Shown: positions 7,897-15,620 of the stretch, piece by piece
Layout of the letters: every line of letters starts with the position of its first letter
Position numbering within the stretch: the first letter of the stretch is position 1
Assembly: GCA_964371555.1 (NCBI GenBank)
Contig: CAYJMQ010000017.1
Span: 1 to 34,561, forward strand
Source of the DNA: CAYJMQ01 sp964371555
GTDB lineage: Bacteria; Bdellovibrionota; JACOXK01; 2-02-FULL-40-11
DNA: 34,561 nt
Direction of reading: 5' to 3'
Notes under the pieces: generated by a model
The model's input: the letters and a program-made list of their open reading frames with translations, nothing else
Told to the model about the DNA's origin: nothing
The model's database searches: none
Position numbers and translations under genes: made by a program

Positions 7897-10267
7897 AACC
7901 TCAAAACGATTGTCCCCATTATTCCTCTTTTCTCTTCTGTTTGGAATCGTTATTTTGATTTTTCTCAGGGATTTTATTTTTTTAGGGGGGACATGGAAGG
8001 AGGGGGATTATGGGGTTCAGCACTATCCGTGGGCTAAATTTTATGCAGAGCAGTTAAAGCAATTCCGACTCCCTCTCTGGTGTGATTTTAATCATTGCGG
8101 CTTTCCATTATTTGCCGAAGGACAGGTCGGCGCCCTCTATCCGATCAATCTGCTTCTCTTTTTTGCGCTCCCTTTTACGTGGGCATATAACTCCGGTATT
8201 GTTTTACATTTTTTTCTCGCCGGCTTCTGTATGTTTGTTTATCTCCGGTTTTTAAAGTGTTCATTGGTTTCAGGATTTATCGGGGCCTTTGTATGGGTCT
8301 TTGGGAGCGCCTTTGCCGGGGCCGAATACAATCTGATGGCGCTTCGCGTGCTGGCGTGGTTTCCATTGGCGCTTTTTCTCATAGGACTGCATATAAAAGA
8401 ACGGAAAGCAATATTTTTACTTCTTTTGGCCGTCCTTTATTTTTTTCAATGGACGGCAGGGTCGGTTCAATTTGCGTGCTATGCGATTTTTTTTAGTTCA
8501 CTTTATTTTTTAATACTGCTGATAAGGCAATATTTGCATGAAAGATCGTTCGCCCCCTTTTTTAAATCCCTTTTTCTTTATCTGCTCTCAATCGGATTTT
8601 CTTTTGGTTTGTCCGCGGCACAAATCCTTCCTACGCTTGAGCTGACGCGCGAAACGCTGCGAGTGTCGCATACAAATCTTTTGTTTTCTCTGAGCGGTTC
8701 GTTTTCACCGCTTGCGCTGTTTTCGATGATTTTTCCAAGAGCCACCTCTTCTGTTTCGGGATGGAAGATCTACGTTGGGTTATTTCCTGTTTTTTTGTTC
8801 TGCCTTCTTTTTTTAAAGAAGAAAATAGAAACCAAGGCCGACCGGTTTTATTTAAACCTCTTTATAGGGCTTACTCTCACCTCGCTTCTTTTGGCATTCG
8901 GGAAGTTTAATCCCCTCTATCAGGAGATGGTTAGATTCTTTCATTTATATTTATTTCGTTCTCCCGGGAAATTTACGATTTTTACCTGTTTTTTTCTGTC
9001 TGTTCTCACAGCGTACGGGTTTGAATTGTTTTTGGGGGTATTAGAAAAAAATGAAGATTTTATGATAAGAGCAGCCCGAAAAATTTTTGGGGGTCTGCTC
9101 TCGATATCGCTTGTCCTTTTTTGCGTTTCAAGTTTTGTGATTCATCTGTTTCCAGGTTTTTGGACAGATATGGGCAGAGCTTATGTCCGTCGATATATAT
9201 ACCAAAAAGGCTATCATTTGCTTTCGCTGGAAGAATATTATCAGAAGGTCGGGACCCATTATGACGCGTTAAAAGAGGCTTTTTCTTTTAATGTTTACAA
9301 TATTCTTTCAATGGGTTTGATTCTTTTTGCCCTTTTAATTCTCTTTCGCGGCGCAGGCAGGCTTCGGACGCCGGCCGTAAAATATCTGGCGGTTGTATTT
9401 ATCATTTTGGATCTATTCGTATTTCATTTTTATGGAACCGGATTTAGGGGGAACATTTCCTCTTTTGAGAAGAAAGATGATCTGGAAGGTTTCAGCTTTT
9501 TTCGTAATGATAGCGAATATTTCCGTGTTTATCTCTATGCAAGGGATGCCGGATCTCTCGAAAAACTGGGTGTTCCGCCAAACGCGAACATGCTTTATGG
9601 CGTTTCTTATGTGGGGGCATATTCTCCGCTCATTACAAAGAGATATTCTGAATATTTTAAAAATCTCGGCAATATGGATGATTCATTGGGATTTATTTTT
9701 ACAAAAGAAGAGACCTTTTCAAAAAATCTGTTCCGTTTAAGTCTCGCGAATGTAAAATATGTTTATTCCGCCGAAAAAATGGGTCATTCGGATTTATCGT
9801 TTGTCGGCCAAACCCGGGCCGGAAATTATCTTTATCTCAATAAGCGCGTTTTGCCGCGCGCTTTCTTTATTGAAAAGGCCCATTTTTTGCCAGATTTCCC
9901 ACCAAATTTTCTACCAGATTTCCCACCAGATTTTCCAAAGAAACAGAAAAGTGTAAAACTTGTAAAAATCGTTGAATATGACCACGGCAGACGCGAGCTC
10001 ATTTCAAAAGAAAATCGGGATGGATGGTTGTTTTTGAGTTCCCTCTGGTATCCCGGTTGGCGTGCGTATGTGGATGGCGGGGAGGTTGAAATTTATCGCG
10101 CTGGCGATCTTTTTCAGGCGATTCCTTTAAAACGAGGCGAACACAAAATCGATTTTTTATACCAGCCGCAATCCTTGAGACGGGGGGGGGCGATTTCTCT
10201 CATGACCCTGTTTGTGATCGTGCTTCTTGGTTGTTTATTCCGGGTTTATTCTGTATTTCCCCGTTAA
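7883..10267 (+). CDS. YfhO-family polytopic membrane protein
   Basis: This 794-residue protein has about twelve membrane segments, a large extracytoplasmic C-terminal region and a last membrane helix. The start (GGTWKEGDYGVQHYPWAKFY) with an early Asp, and the C-terminal SSLWYPGWRAYVDGGEV, are characteristic of YfhO proteins. These are GT-C-like and in Gram-positives are involved in glycosylating teichoic or lipoteichoic acids with polyprenyl-phosphate sugars. In a Gram-negative the acceptor is more likely another envelope glycan; that is inference. It is translationally coupled to the GT39-like gene. Near residues 670-686 there is an in-frame duplicated LPDFPP(N/D)F segment. Its 3' end overlaps the convergent GT2 gene by 33 bp. 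Confidence 0.8.
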   Translation: MKLNETSKRLSPLFLFSLLFGIVILIFLRDFIFLGGTWKEGDYGVQHYPWAKFYAEQLKQFRLPLWCDFNHCGFPLFAEGQVGALYPINLLLFFALPFTWAYNSGIVLHFFLAGFCMFVYLRFLKCSLVSGFIGAFVWVFGSAFAGAEYNLMALRVLAWFPLALFLIGLHIKERKAIFLLLLAVLYFFQWTAGSVQFACYAIFFSSLYFLILLIRQYLHERSFAPFFKSLFLYLLSIGFSFGLSAAQILPTLELTRETLRVSHTNLLFSLSGSFSPLALFSMIFPRATSSVSGWKIYVGLFPVFLFCLLFLKKKIETKADRFYLNLFIGLTLTSLLLAFGKFNPLYQEMVRFFHLYLFRSPGKFTIFTCFFLSVLTAYGFELFLGVLEKNEDFMIRAARKIFGGLLSISLVLFCVSSFVIHLFPGFWTDMGRAYVRRYIYQKGYHLLSLEEYYQKVGTHYDALKEAFSFNVYNILSMGLILFALLILFRGAGRLRTPAVKYLAVVFIILDLFVFHFYGTGFRGNISSFEKKDDLEGFSFFRNDSEYFRVYLYARDAGSLEKLGVPPNANMLYGVSYVGAYSPLITKRYSEYFKNLGNMDDSLGFIFTKEETFSKNLFRLSLANVKYVYSAEKMGHSDLSFVGQTRAGNYLYLNKRVLPRAFFIEKAHFLPDFPPNFLPDFPPDFPKKQKSVKLVKIVEYDHGRRELISKENRDGWLFLSSLWYPGWRAYVDGGEVEIYRAGDLFQAIPLKRGEHKIDFLYQPQSLRRGGAISLMTLFVIVLLGCLFRVYSVFPR
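9890..9937 (+). repeat. In-frame 24-bp tandem duplication
   Basis: Two adjacent 24-bp units (9890-9913 and 9914-9937) differ at two positions and encode an eight-residue Pro/Phe/Asp-rich repeat inside the YfhO-like protein. The frame is kept. This looks like a recent slippage duplication in a surface loop. Confidence 0.7.
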
Positions 10268-10972
10268 ATCGTTCCTCTTTATTTTAAGAAGCGCCGCGAA
10301 TGTTTTTATGCTGTCTTTGACCGGTCTTACTTTTGAATTTTCTCCGTGTGTCCAATTTACGGCAATTTCAGAAATTCGGAAGCCGAATTTCCGGGCCAAA
10401 AGCATCAGCTCCGCATCAAAGCTCCAATCGCTCATGAGCTGTTTTTCAAATATTTTTTTTGCCGCCTGGCTGCGATACAATTTAAAACCGCAGTTATAAT
10501 CGAGAAGCGGGACCTTTAGAACGGCCTTCGCTATTGTCATGTAAAACCAACCCATATAGTGTCTGATTCTTGGCTGTACAATTTGGACATTGGTATTTTT
10601 GAGTCGCCTCGATCCGATGAGAATGTCGTATCCTTCATCGATCTTTGGTAAAAATTTGTCGAGTTCCGTGATTTGGGTCGCCTGATCCGCATCCATAAAA
10701 AGGAGGTATTTTCCTTCTCCTTCGAGCATTCCGCGTTTGACCACATATCCCTTTCCCAGATTGGGTCGCGATTCAATGAGCCTCAAATGGGGGATTTGTT
10801 TCTGAAGGTGTTTCACAAGCATGACCGTATGATCGGTACTTCCATCGTCGACAACAATAATTTCTGAAGGAATCCCCTTTTGTGAAAGATATCTGACAAC
10901 ATCAGTCACCGTTTTTTGAATGTTTTTAGATTCGTTATATGTCGGAATAATGACAGACAATTCTTTCTGCAT
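10235..10972 (-). CDS. GT2 glycosyltransferase, polyprenyl-phosphate sugar synthase-like
   Basis: ATG 10972 gives 245 residues starting MQKELSVIIPTYNESKNI, the normal GT2 N-terminus; an upstream frame to 11023 adds only unrelated residues. The nucleotide-binding motifs are IIVVDDGSTDHT and a DAD metal-binding motif in LLFMDADQAT, followed by IGSRRLKNTN and LDYNCGFKLY. These fit the ALG5/DPM1-like enzymes that make polyprenyl-phosphate glucose or mannose in the cytoplasm. No C-terminal membrane helices are present. The product would be a donor for GT-C enzymes, and two such proteins (6202-10267) lie next door on the opposite strand. Donor sugar is not determined. Confidence 0.85.
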   Translation of the reverse strand: MQKELSVIIPTYNESKNIQKTVTDVVRYLSQKGIPSEIIVVDDGSTDHTVMLVKHLQKQIPHLRLIESRPNLGKGYVVKRGMLEGEGKYLLFMDADQATQITELDKFLPKIDEGYDILIGSRRLKNTNVQIVQPRIRHYMGWFYMTIAKAVLKVPLLDYNCGFKLYRSQAAKKIFEKQLMSDWSFDAELMLLARKFGFRISEIAVNWTHGENSKVRPVKDSIKTFAALLKIKRNDLTGKYRINPE

Positions 10973-11010
10973 ATTGTGGCTATTCTTACTCAATAAAATG
11001 CGGGATGGCA

Positions 11011-11060
11011 AGTAATGCCTCAATTATGGGGTAATACTCCCCCATAATTGAGGCATTACT
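11011..11060. repeat. Perfect 21-bp inverted repeat, 8-nt loop
   Basis: Arms 11011-11031 and 11040-11060 are exactly complementary around the loop 11032-11039. It lies between the divergent GT2 gene and the suf regulator. No T-run follows either arm, so it is not a standard terminator. It may be a small palindromic repeat, a cruciform or a structured RNA leader of the GT2 transcript. Confidence 0.75.
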
Positions 11061-11145
11061 ATGGCAATTGTAAAAGGTTGTGAAAGCCCTTGTTTTAAAA
11101 AATGATCTATGCTAGAAATCCTTAAGAATTCAATAACTTACGGTG

Positions 11146-11161
11146 AAATATCATAATATTT
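11146..11161. promoter_or_regulatory. Candidate Rrf2-regulator operator
   Basis: Arms AAATAT and ATATTT, separated by CATA, form a 16-bp dyad that overlaps the -35 region of the suf promoter candidate. Rrf2-type regulators of suf operons commonly bind such AT-rich dyads and repress their own operon. Assignment is by position. Confidence 0.35.
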
Positions 11162-11187
11162 ACTTTTTAGTATAGATTTGTTATCCT
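11159..11187 (+). promoter_or_regulatory. Candidate sigma70-type promoter of the suf operon
   Basis: TTTACT at 11159-11164, a 17-bp spacer and TATCCT at 11182-11187 precede the regulator start at 11211. GAGG at 11199-11202 is a suitable ribosome binding site. This is the only candidate I see upstream of the nine-gene operon. Confidence 0.4.
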
Positions 11188-11210
11188 AAAATTGAGATGA
11201 GGAATTTGCT

Positions 11211-11699
11211 ATGAAAATCACGGCGTTAGAAGAGTATGGACTGAGGTGTCTTTTGCAAATAGCGGCGGCCAAAAAGGGGCTCTCGATCAGTGAAATTGCC
11301 GGCAAGGAGGGGCTTTCGATCCAGTATGTGTCAAAGATTACGGCGCACCTCAAAAAATGCGGGCTCCTCGGGGCGACCCGGGGGGTGCATGGGGGATATC
11401 AGTTGGCGCGCCCTGCTCAGGCGATCAATCTTTCGGAAGTGATGAGAGCGCTTGGCGGAGTCATGTTTGCGGAGAATTTTTGTTCGGAACATACAGGGAA
11501 AAAGGATTGTTGTGTTCACCAGCCAGACTGTTCTATCCGATCGATGTGGGGGGTGATTTATAAATATATGGATATGATCCTCGAGGAAATTTCACTTGCC
11601 GGTTTATTGGGAGGGGAAGAAAAAACGAAAGAGATGCTTCTCGCATTGGTCGCAAGGAAAGCGGAGCAGATGATACTTGACAAAAAGGTAAGGATTTAA
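11211..11699 (+). CDS. Rrf2-family transcriptional regulator of the suf operon
   Basis: This 162-residue protein begins MKITALEEYGLRCLLQIA and carries a winged helix (ISEIAGKEGLSIQYVSKIT, then RGVHGGYQLARP) typical of Rrf2/IscR/SufR proteins. Cysteines C91, C100, C101 and C107 are in the loop where IscR and SufR bind an Fe-S cluster. The spacing CX8CCX5C differs from E. coli IscR (CX5CX5C), so the ligands cannot be assigned. The protein is expected to sense cluster status and repress its own promoter, thereby matching Fe-S assembly to demand. It is first in the operon, 29 bp before sufC. GAGG at 11199-11202 supports the start. Confidence 0.88.
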   Translation: MKITALEEYGLRCLLQIAAAKKGLSISEIAGKEGLSIQYVSKITAHLKKCGLLGATRGVHGGYQLARPAQAINLSEVMRALGGVMFAENFCSEHTGKKDCCVHQPDCSIRSMWGVIYKYMDMILEEISLAGLLGGEEKTKEMLLALVARKAEQMILDKKVRI

Positions 11700-11728
11700 G
11701 TAAGAGTAAGGAATGGATGGAGAATTTT

Positions 11729-12478
11729 ATGAAACCATTATTTGAAATAAAAAACCTTCGGGTCAGAGTCGAAGGGAAAGAAATTTTGAAAGGGCTCGAT
11801 CTCACCGTCTATGCGGGAAAGGTTCATGCGCTGATGGGGAGAAACGGTTCTGGAAAGACAACGCTTGCATATACGCTGATGGGGCATCCGAAATATGAAG
11901 TAACGGAGGGAGAAATTCTTTTTAAAGGTGAAAACATCATTCCGTTAAAACCGCATGAACGCGCCAAGCGGCGGCTCTTTTTGGCGTTTCAATATCCTGT
12001 GGCAATTCCAGGTGTCAGCATCGGAAATTTTATCAGGGCATCGATGAAGGCGGTTCGCGGGGCCGATGTGCCGATTAAAGAATTTCGTCAGAAGTTGAAA
12101 GAAAAGATGAAGTTTTTGCAAATGCCAGATTCGATTGTTGGGCGCTATGTGCACGATGGATTTTCAGGGGGAGAAAAAAAGCGGCTTGAAATTCTCCAGA
12201 TGGCGCTTCTTGAGCCCGAACTATCGGTGCTCGATGAAACAGATTCCGGCCTGGATATTGATGCTTTAACGATTGTGGCTGACGGAATCAACCGCTTACG
12301 GGATAAAGAGCGATCGATGCTTGTGATTACGCACTATCAGAGGCTTTTGAATTATGTAAAACCCGATTTTGTTCATGTCCTGATGGATGGAAAGATTGTT
12401 GAATCAGGCGGACCAGAGCTTGCGCTTGAGCTTGAGAAAAAAGGGTATGAATGGCTTACACAAGGGGGGGGGACATAA
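11729..12478 (+). CDS. sufC: SufC Fe-S assembly ABC-type ATPase
   Basis: At 249 residues this is normal length for SufC, the soluble ATPase that drives the SufBCD scaffold. It has Walker A GRNGSGKTT at residues 37-45, the ABC signature FSGGEKKRLEI, and Walker B with LSVLDETDSGLDIDAL, which is the SufC-specific form. A conserved His (VITHYQRLL) follows. ATG 11729 has GGAG six bases upstream; an in-frame ATG at 11717 would add four residues. The order sufC-sufB-sufD is common outside enterobacteria. The gene ends in a nine-G tract followed at once by the sufB start, which suggests tight coupling. Confidence 0.97.
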   Translation: MKPLFEIKNLRVRVEGKEILKGLDLTVYAGKVHALMGRNGSGKTTLAYTLMGHPKYEVTEGEILFKGENIIPLKPHERAKRRLFLAFQYPVAIPGVSIGNFIRASMKAVRGADVPIKEFRQKLKEKMKFLQMPDSIVGRYVHDGFSGGEKKRLEILQMALLEPELSVLDETDSGLDIDALTIVADGINRLRDKERSMLVITHYQRLLNYVKPDFVHVLMDGKIVESGGPELALELEKKGYEWLTQGGGT

Positions 12479-12479
12479 A

Positions 12480-13904
12480 ATGAGAACTCCAAAAAATGCT
12501 GCGATTCAAGATATCGGAACCCAATATGACGAGAAGTACGGTTTCCGAAAACCGGAGCATTATGTTTTCAAAGCGAAGCGCGGGCTGAATCGTGAGATAG
12601 TGACAGAGATCTCCCGGATGAAAAATGAACCTCAATGGATGCTCGATTTTCGCTTAAGGGCGTTTGAAATCTTTTTGTCCAAACCGATGCCAAACTGGGG
12701 CGACACAAAGCTGCTCAATGACATCGATTTTAATAATATCTTTTACTACATTCGCCCGGATGAAAAACAGAGCATAGACTGGAAGGATGTTCCAAGAGAA
12801 ATCAAAGACACGTTTGACAAACTTGGCATTCCGGAAGCGGAGCGAAAATTTTTGGCTGGGGTGTCGGCCCAGTATGAATCAGAGGTCGTCTATCATTCTA
12901 TTCGTAAAGACCTGGAAGCCCAGGGGGTTGTTTTTCTCGATATGGATTCCGGCCTCAGGGATTATCCTCAAATTGTGCGGAAACATTTTGGGACGATCAT
13001 TCCACCGATGGACAATAAATTTGCGGCGCTCAATTCCGCGGTTTGGTCGGGGGGGAGTTTTATTTATGTTCCAAAAGGGGTTCATGTGAAAATCCCTGTC
13101 CAGGCCTATTTCAGAATTAATGCGGAGAATATGGGTCAATTTGAAAGAACGCTCATTATTGCCGACGAAGGGAGCTACATTCATTATATTGAAGGATGCA
13201 CCGCGCCTTCCTATTCAAGCGATTCTCTTCATTCGGCCGTTGTGGAACTGATTGCGGAAAAAGGGGCAAAGATCCGCTACACGACGATTCAAAACTGGTC
13301 GAAAAATGTCTATAACCTTGTGACGAAGAGAGCCATCGCAAAGGAAGACGCATGTGTCGAATGGATTGACGGTAATTTGGGTTCCAAGCTCACGATGAAA
13401 TTTCCCAGTGTCTATCTGGTGGGTGAACGGGCGCATGGGGAGGTCCTCTCGATTGCATTTTCAGGGGCAAACCAGCATCAGGACGCCGGGGCCAAAATTA
13501 TTCATGTTGCGCCGAATACAACTTCTCTCATTACCTCAAAGTCGATTTCAAAAGATGGCGGGCGTTCCACCTACCGCGGATTGCTCAAAGTCTACAAAGG
13601 GGCTCATGGCGTAAAATCGAATGTCCGCTGTGATGCGCTGCTCTTGGATGAACATTCACGATCTGACACCTATCCGACGATGGAAATTGATGAAGAAAAC
13701 GTGACTGTCGGGCATGAAGCCACGGTCAGCAAGGTTGGGGAAGAACAGCTTTTCTATTTGACCTCGCGGGGGCTCTCACCGAATGACGCAATGACAATGA
13801 TCATCAATGGTTTTATTGAACCATTTACGAAAGAGCTTCCACTCGAATATGCGGTAGAGCTTAACCGCCTGATCCAATTAGAGATGGAAGGCTCGGTTGG
13901 ATAA
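12480..13904 (+). CDS. sufB: SufB Fe-S cluster scaffold subunit
   Basis: ATG 12480 gives 474 residues starting MRTPKNAAIQDIGTQYDEKY; a longer frame from 12387 only overlaps sufC. The sequence is typical SufB throughout, for example MDNKFAALNSAVWSGGSFIY, the beta-helix core, and the C-terminal SRGLSPNDAMTMIINGFIEP. With SufC and SufD it forms the SufBC2D complex on which nascent Fe-S clusters are built in the cytoplasm from sulfur delivered through SufS/SufU. The start lies one base after the sufC stop. The poly-G tract at 12464-12472 may double as the ribosome binding site. Confidence 0.97.
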   Translation: MRTPKNAAIQDIGTQYDEKYGFRKPEHYVFKAKRGLNREIVTEISRMKNEPQWMLDFRLRAFEIFLSKPMPNWGDTKLLNDIDFNNIFYYIRPDEKQSIDWKDVPREIKDTFDKLGIPEAERKFLAGVSAQYESEVVYHSIRKDLEAQGVVFLDMDSGLRDYPQIVRKHFGTIIPPMDNKFAALNSAVWSGGSFIYVPKGVHVKIPVQAYFRINAENMGQFERTLIIADEGSYIHYIEGCTAPSYSSDSLHSAVVELIAEKGAKIRYTTIQNWSKNVYNLVTKRAIAKEDACVEWIDGNLGSKLTMKFPSVYLVGERAHGEVLSIAFSGANQHQDAGAKIIHVAPNTTSLITSKSISKDGGRSTYRGLLKVYKGAHGVKSNVRCDALLLDEHSRSDTYPTMEIDEENVTVGHEATVSKVGEEQLFYLTSRGLSPNDAMTMIINGFIEPFTKELPLEYAVELNRLIQLEMEGSVG

Positions 13905-13917
13905 GTGAGGTGTCGCT

Positions 13918-15249
13918 GTGAAACTCACACCGGAAGTCTATAAACAAATTTCTTTGGCTCAAGCTGAGCCGGCATGGCTCCTCGATCAGAGAACTTCTGC
14001 CTGGAAATCCTTTGAGGAGATTCCCTATCCGACGATAAAGGATGAAGAATGGAAATATACGGATCTCGGCGGTTTTGGGCATGCCGATTTTAATGTTGAA
14101 TTAGAGGAGGGGATAAAAAGAGAGAAGCGACTTACCCCGGAACTGAAATCGTTTGTGGCAGAAGTAAGGGGAGCCGAGGGAACGGAAGCGGGAATCCTGG
14201 TTGAGAAAAATGGGCTCTCTGCCTACCGACAGATTTCCAAAGAACTTGAAAAACAGGGGGTCATTATTTCAGATCTCAAGACGGCGCTGATATGCCATCC
14301 CCAAATAGTTGAACCCCTTCTTAGGGATGTGAGCAAGATTTCACAGTCAAAGTTTGAAACACTGCATCAGGCCTTCTGGCAGGGGGGGATTTTTGTCTAC
14401 GTCCCGGCCGGGGCAACGGTTCGTCTTCCAATTTATCACCTGACGACGATGGTTGAGCCCAATGCCGTCGTTTTCCCCTTTACGGTGGCTCTGGTCGATA
14501 CCGGCGCCTCACTCCTGCTTGTGGATGAGATGGCATCAACTGCCGCTTCGTGCCGGCAATTTTCAGACGCCTGCCGCTACCTTTATCTTAAAGAAGATGC
14601 CAGTTGCCAATATATCAATATTCAGCGGTGGGGGGAGAATGTTACGCATTTTGAATTTCAGGTGGCGCGGCTTGAGCGGGGGGCAAAATTTTCAAGTGTG
14701 AATGTGGGGCTTGGGAGCCAATTATCAAAGGCGAACGTCCATACCATTTTAGAGGGGGTTGGTTCGGAAGCGAATTTATTGGGTGTTTATTTCGGACACG
14801 GCAGGCAGCATTTTGATATGCATACGACACAGGATCACGAATCGCCTCAAACGACGAGCGATCTTCTCTACAAAGCGGCCTTAAAAGATTCGGCTCAGTC
14901 ATCGTATCAGGGGATTATCCGTATTCCCAAAAATGCCCAGCGGTCCGATGCCTATCAGGCAAATAAGAATCTCTTGCTCAGCCAAAACGCGAAGGCGCGT
15001 TCGGTCCCAAAATTGGAAATTCTGGCGGATGATGTTCGATGCACGCATTCTGCGACCGTTGGGACGGTTGACCCTGAAGAAACCTTTTATCTGGAATCGA
15101 GAGGGCTTTCTCACGAAGACGCGGTTCAAATGGTTGTCGAGGGATTTTTTGAACAGGTTTTTGCGCGAATTCCAAGTTCTGAAATTCAGAAAAGATTGCA
15201 CCAGATTGTGCGGCTTAAATTAGAAGCCAACATAGCGCAAGGGAGATAG
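13918..15249 (+). CDS. sufD: SufD Fe-S scaffold subunit
   Basis: This 443-residue protein starts with GTG, preceded by a GTGAGG-type ribosome binding site. The N-terminus contains PTIKDEEWKYTDLGGF, the standard SufD sequence, and the C-terminus contains ESRGLSHEDAVQMVVEGFFEQV. The central region is the right-handed beta-helix shared with SufB. It forms the heterodimer with SufB and is needed for iron entry in the E. coli system. It is 13 bp after sufB and 6 bp before the Rieske gene. Nothing is missing compared with the family. Confidence 0.96.
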   Translation: MKLTPEVYKQISLAQAEPAWLLDQRTSAWKSFEEIPYPTIKDEEWKYTDLGGFGHADFNVELEEGIKREKRLTPELKSFVAEVRGAEGTEAGILVEKNGLSAYRQISKELEKQGVIISDLKTALICHPQIVEPLLRDVSKISQSKFETLHQAFWQGGIFVYVPAGATVRLPIYHLTTMVEPNAVVFPFTVALVDTGASLLLVDEMASTAASCRQFSDACRYLYLKEDASCQYINIQRWGENVTHFEFQVARLERGAKFSSVNVGLGSQLSKANVHTILEGVGSEANLLGVYFGHGRQHFDMHTTQDHESPQTTSDLLYKAALKDSAQSSYQGIIRIPKNAQRSDAYQANKNLLLSQNAKARSVPKLEILADDVRCTHSATVGTVDPEETFYLESRGLSHEDAVQMVVEGFFEQVFARIPSSEIQKRLHQIVRLKLEANIAQGR

Positions 15250-15255
15250 GGAGCC

Positions 15256-15570
15256 ATGTCCCGATGGGTTGTTGTAGCAAAGAAGAAAGATATTCAGGAG
15301 GGGAGCACGCGGGCATTTTCCGTGGAGGGGCGACAGGTTGCGATTACATATGTGAATGGTGAATTTTACGCGTACCTCAATGCCTGCAGCCATATGGATT
15401 TGCCGCTGGAGGAAGGGAGGCTTGAGGGGACGATCTTGGAGTGCCCTCACCATGGCGCGACATTTGATTTGCGAACAGGGGCGGCTCTTTCGATGCCAGC
15501 GGTAACTCCGCTGGAAATGTATGAAGTAAAAATTGAAGGGGACGATATTAAAATAGAGTTAAAAGAATAA
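15256..15570 (+). CDS. Rieske-type [2Fe-2S] ferredoxin in the suf operon
   Basis: This 104-residue protein is one Rieske domain. The cluster ligands are complete: C44 and H46 in CSH, and C63 and H66 in CPHHGATFD. It has no membrane anchor or export signal, so it belongs with the soluble NirD/dioxygenase-ferredoxin type. Its place between sufD and sufS suggests electron supply for cluster assembly or for redox control of the neighbours; this is inferred from context. Similar small Rieske proteins do occur in some suf operons. The start ATG is six bases after sufD. Confidence 0.9.
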   Translation: MSRWVVVAKKKDIQEGSTRAFSVEGRQVAITYVNGEFYAYLNACSHMDLPLEEGRLEGTILECPHHGATFDLRTGAALSMPAVTPLEMYEVKIEGDDIKIELKE

Positions 15571-15579
15571 TAGTGCATT

Positions 15580-15600
15580 GCCATTTTTGAAAAAAATGGC
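15580..15600 (+). promoter_or_regulatory. 9-bp perfect hairpin between the Rieske gene and sufS
   Basis: GCCATTTTT (15580-15588) pairs with AAAAATGGC (15592-15600) around GAA. It occupies most of the 50-bp gap inside the operon, upstream of the sufS ribosome binding site GAGGTG at 15609-15614. It may act as an mRNA processing or attenuation site. Confidence 0.35.
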
Positions 15601-15620
15601 GACGGTTTGAGGTGAATCAA

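Noticed and set aside
11061..11105. Tiny open frame of 14 codons (MAIVKGCESPCFKK) after the 21-bp inverted repeat
   Set aside because: Too short to support, with no good ribosome binding site and no recognisable family.
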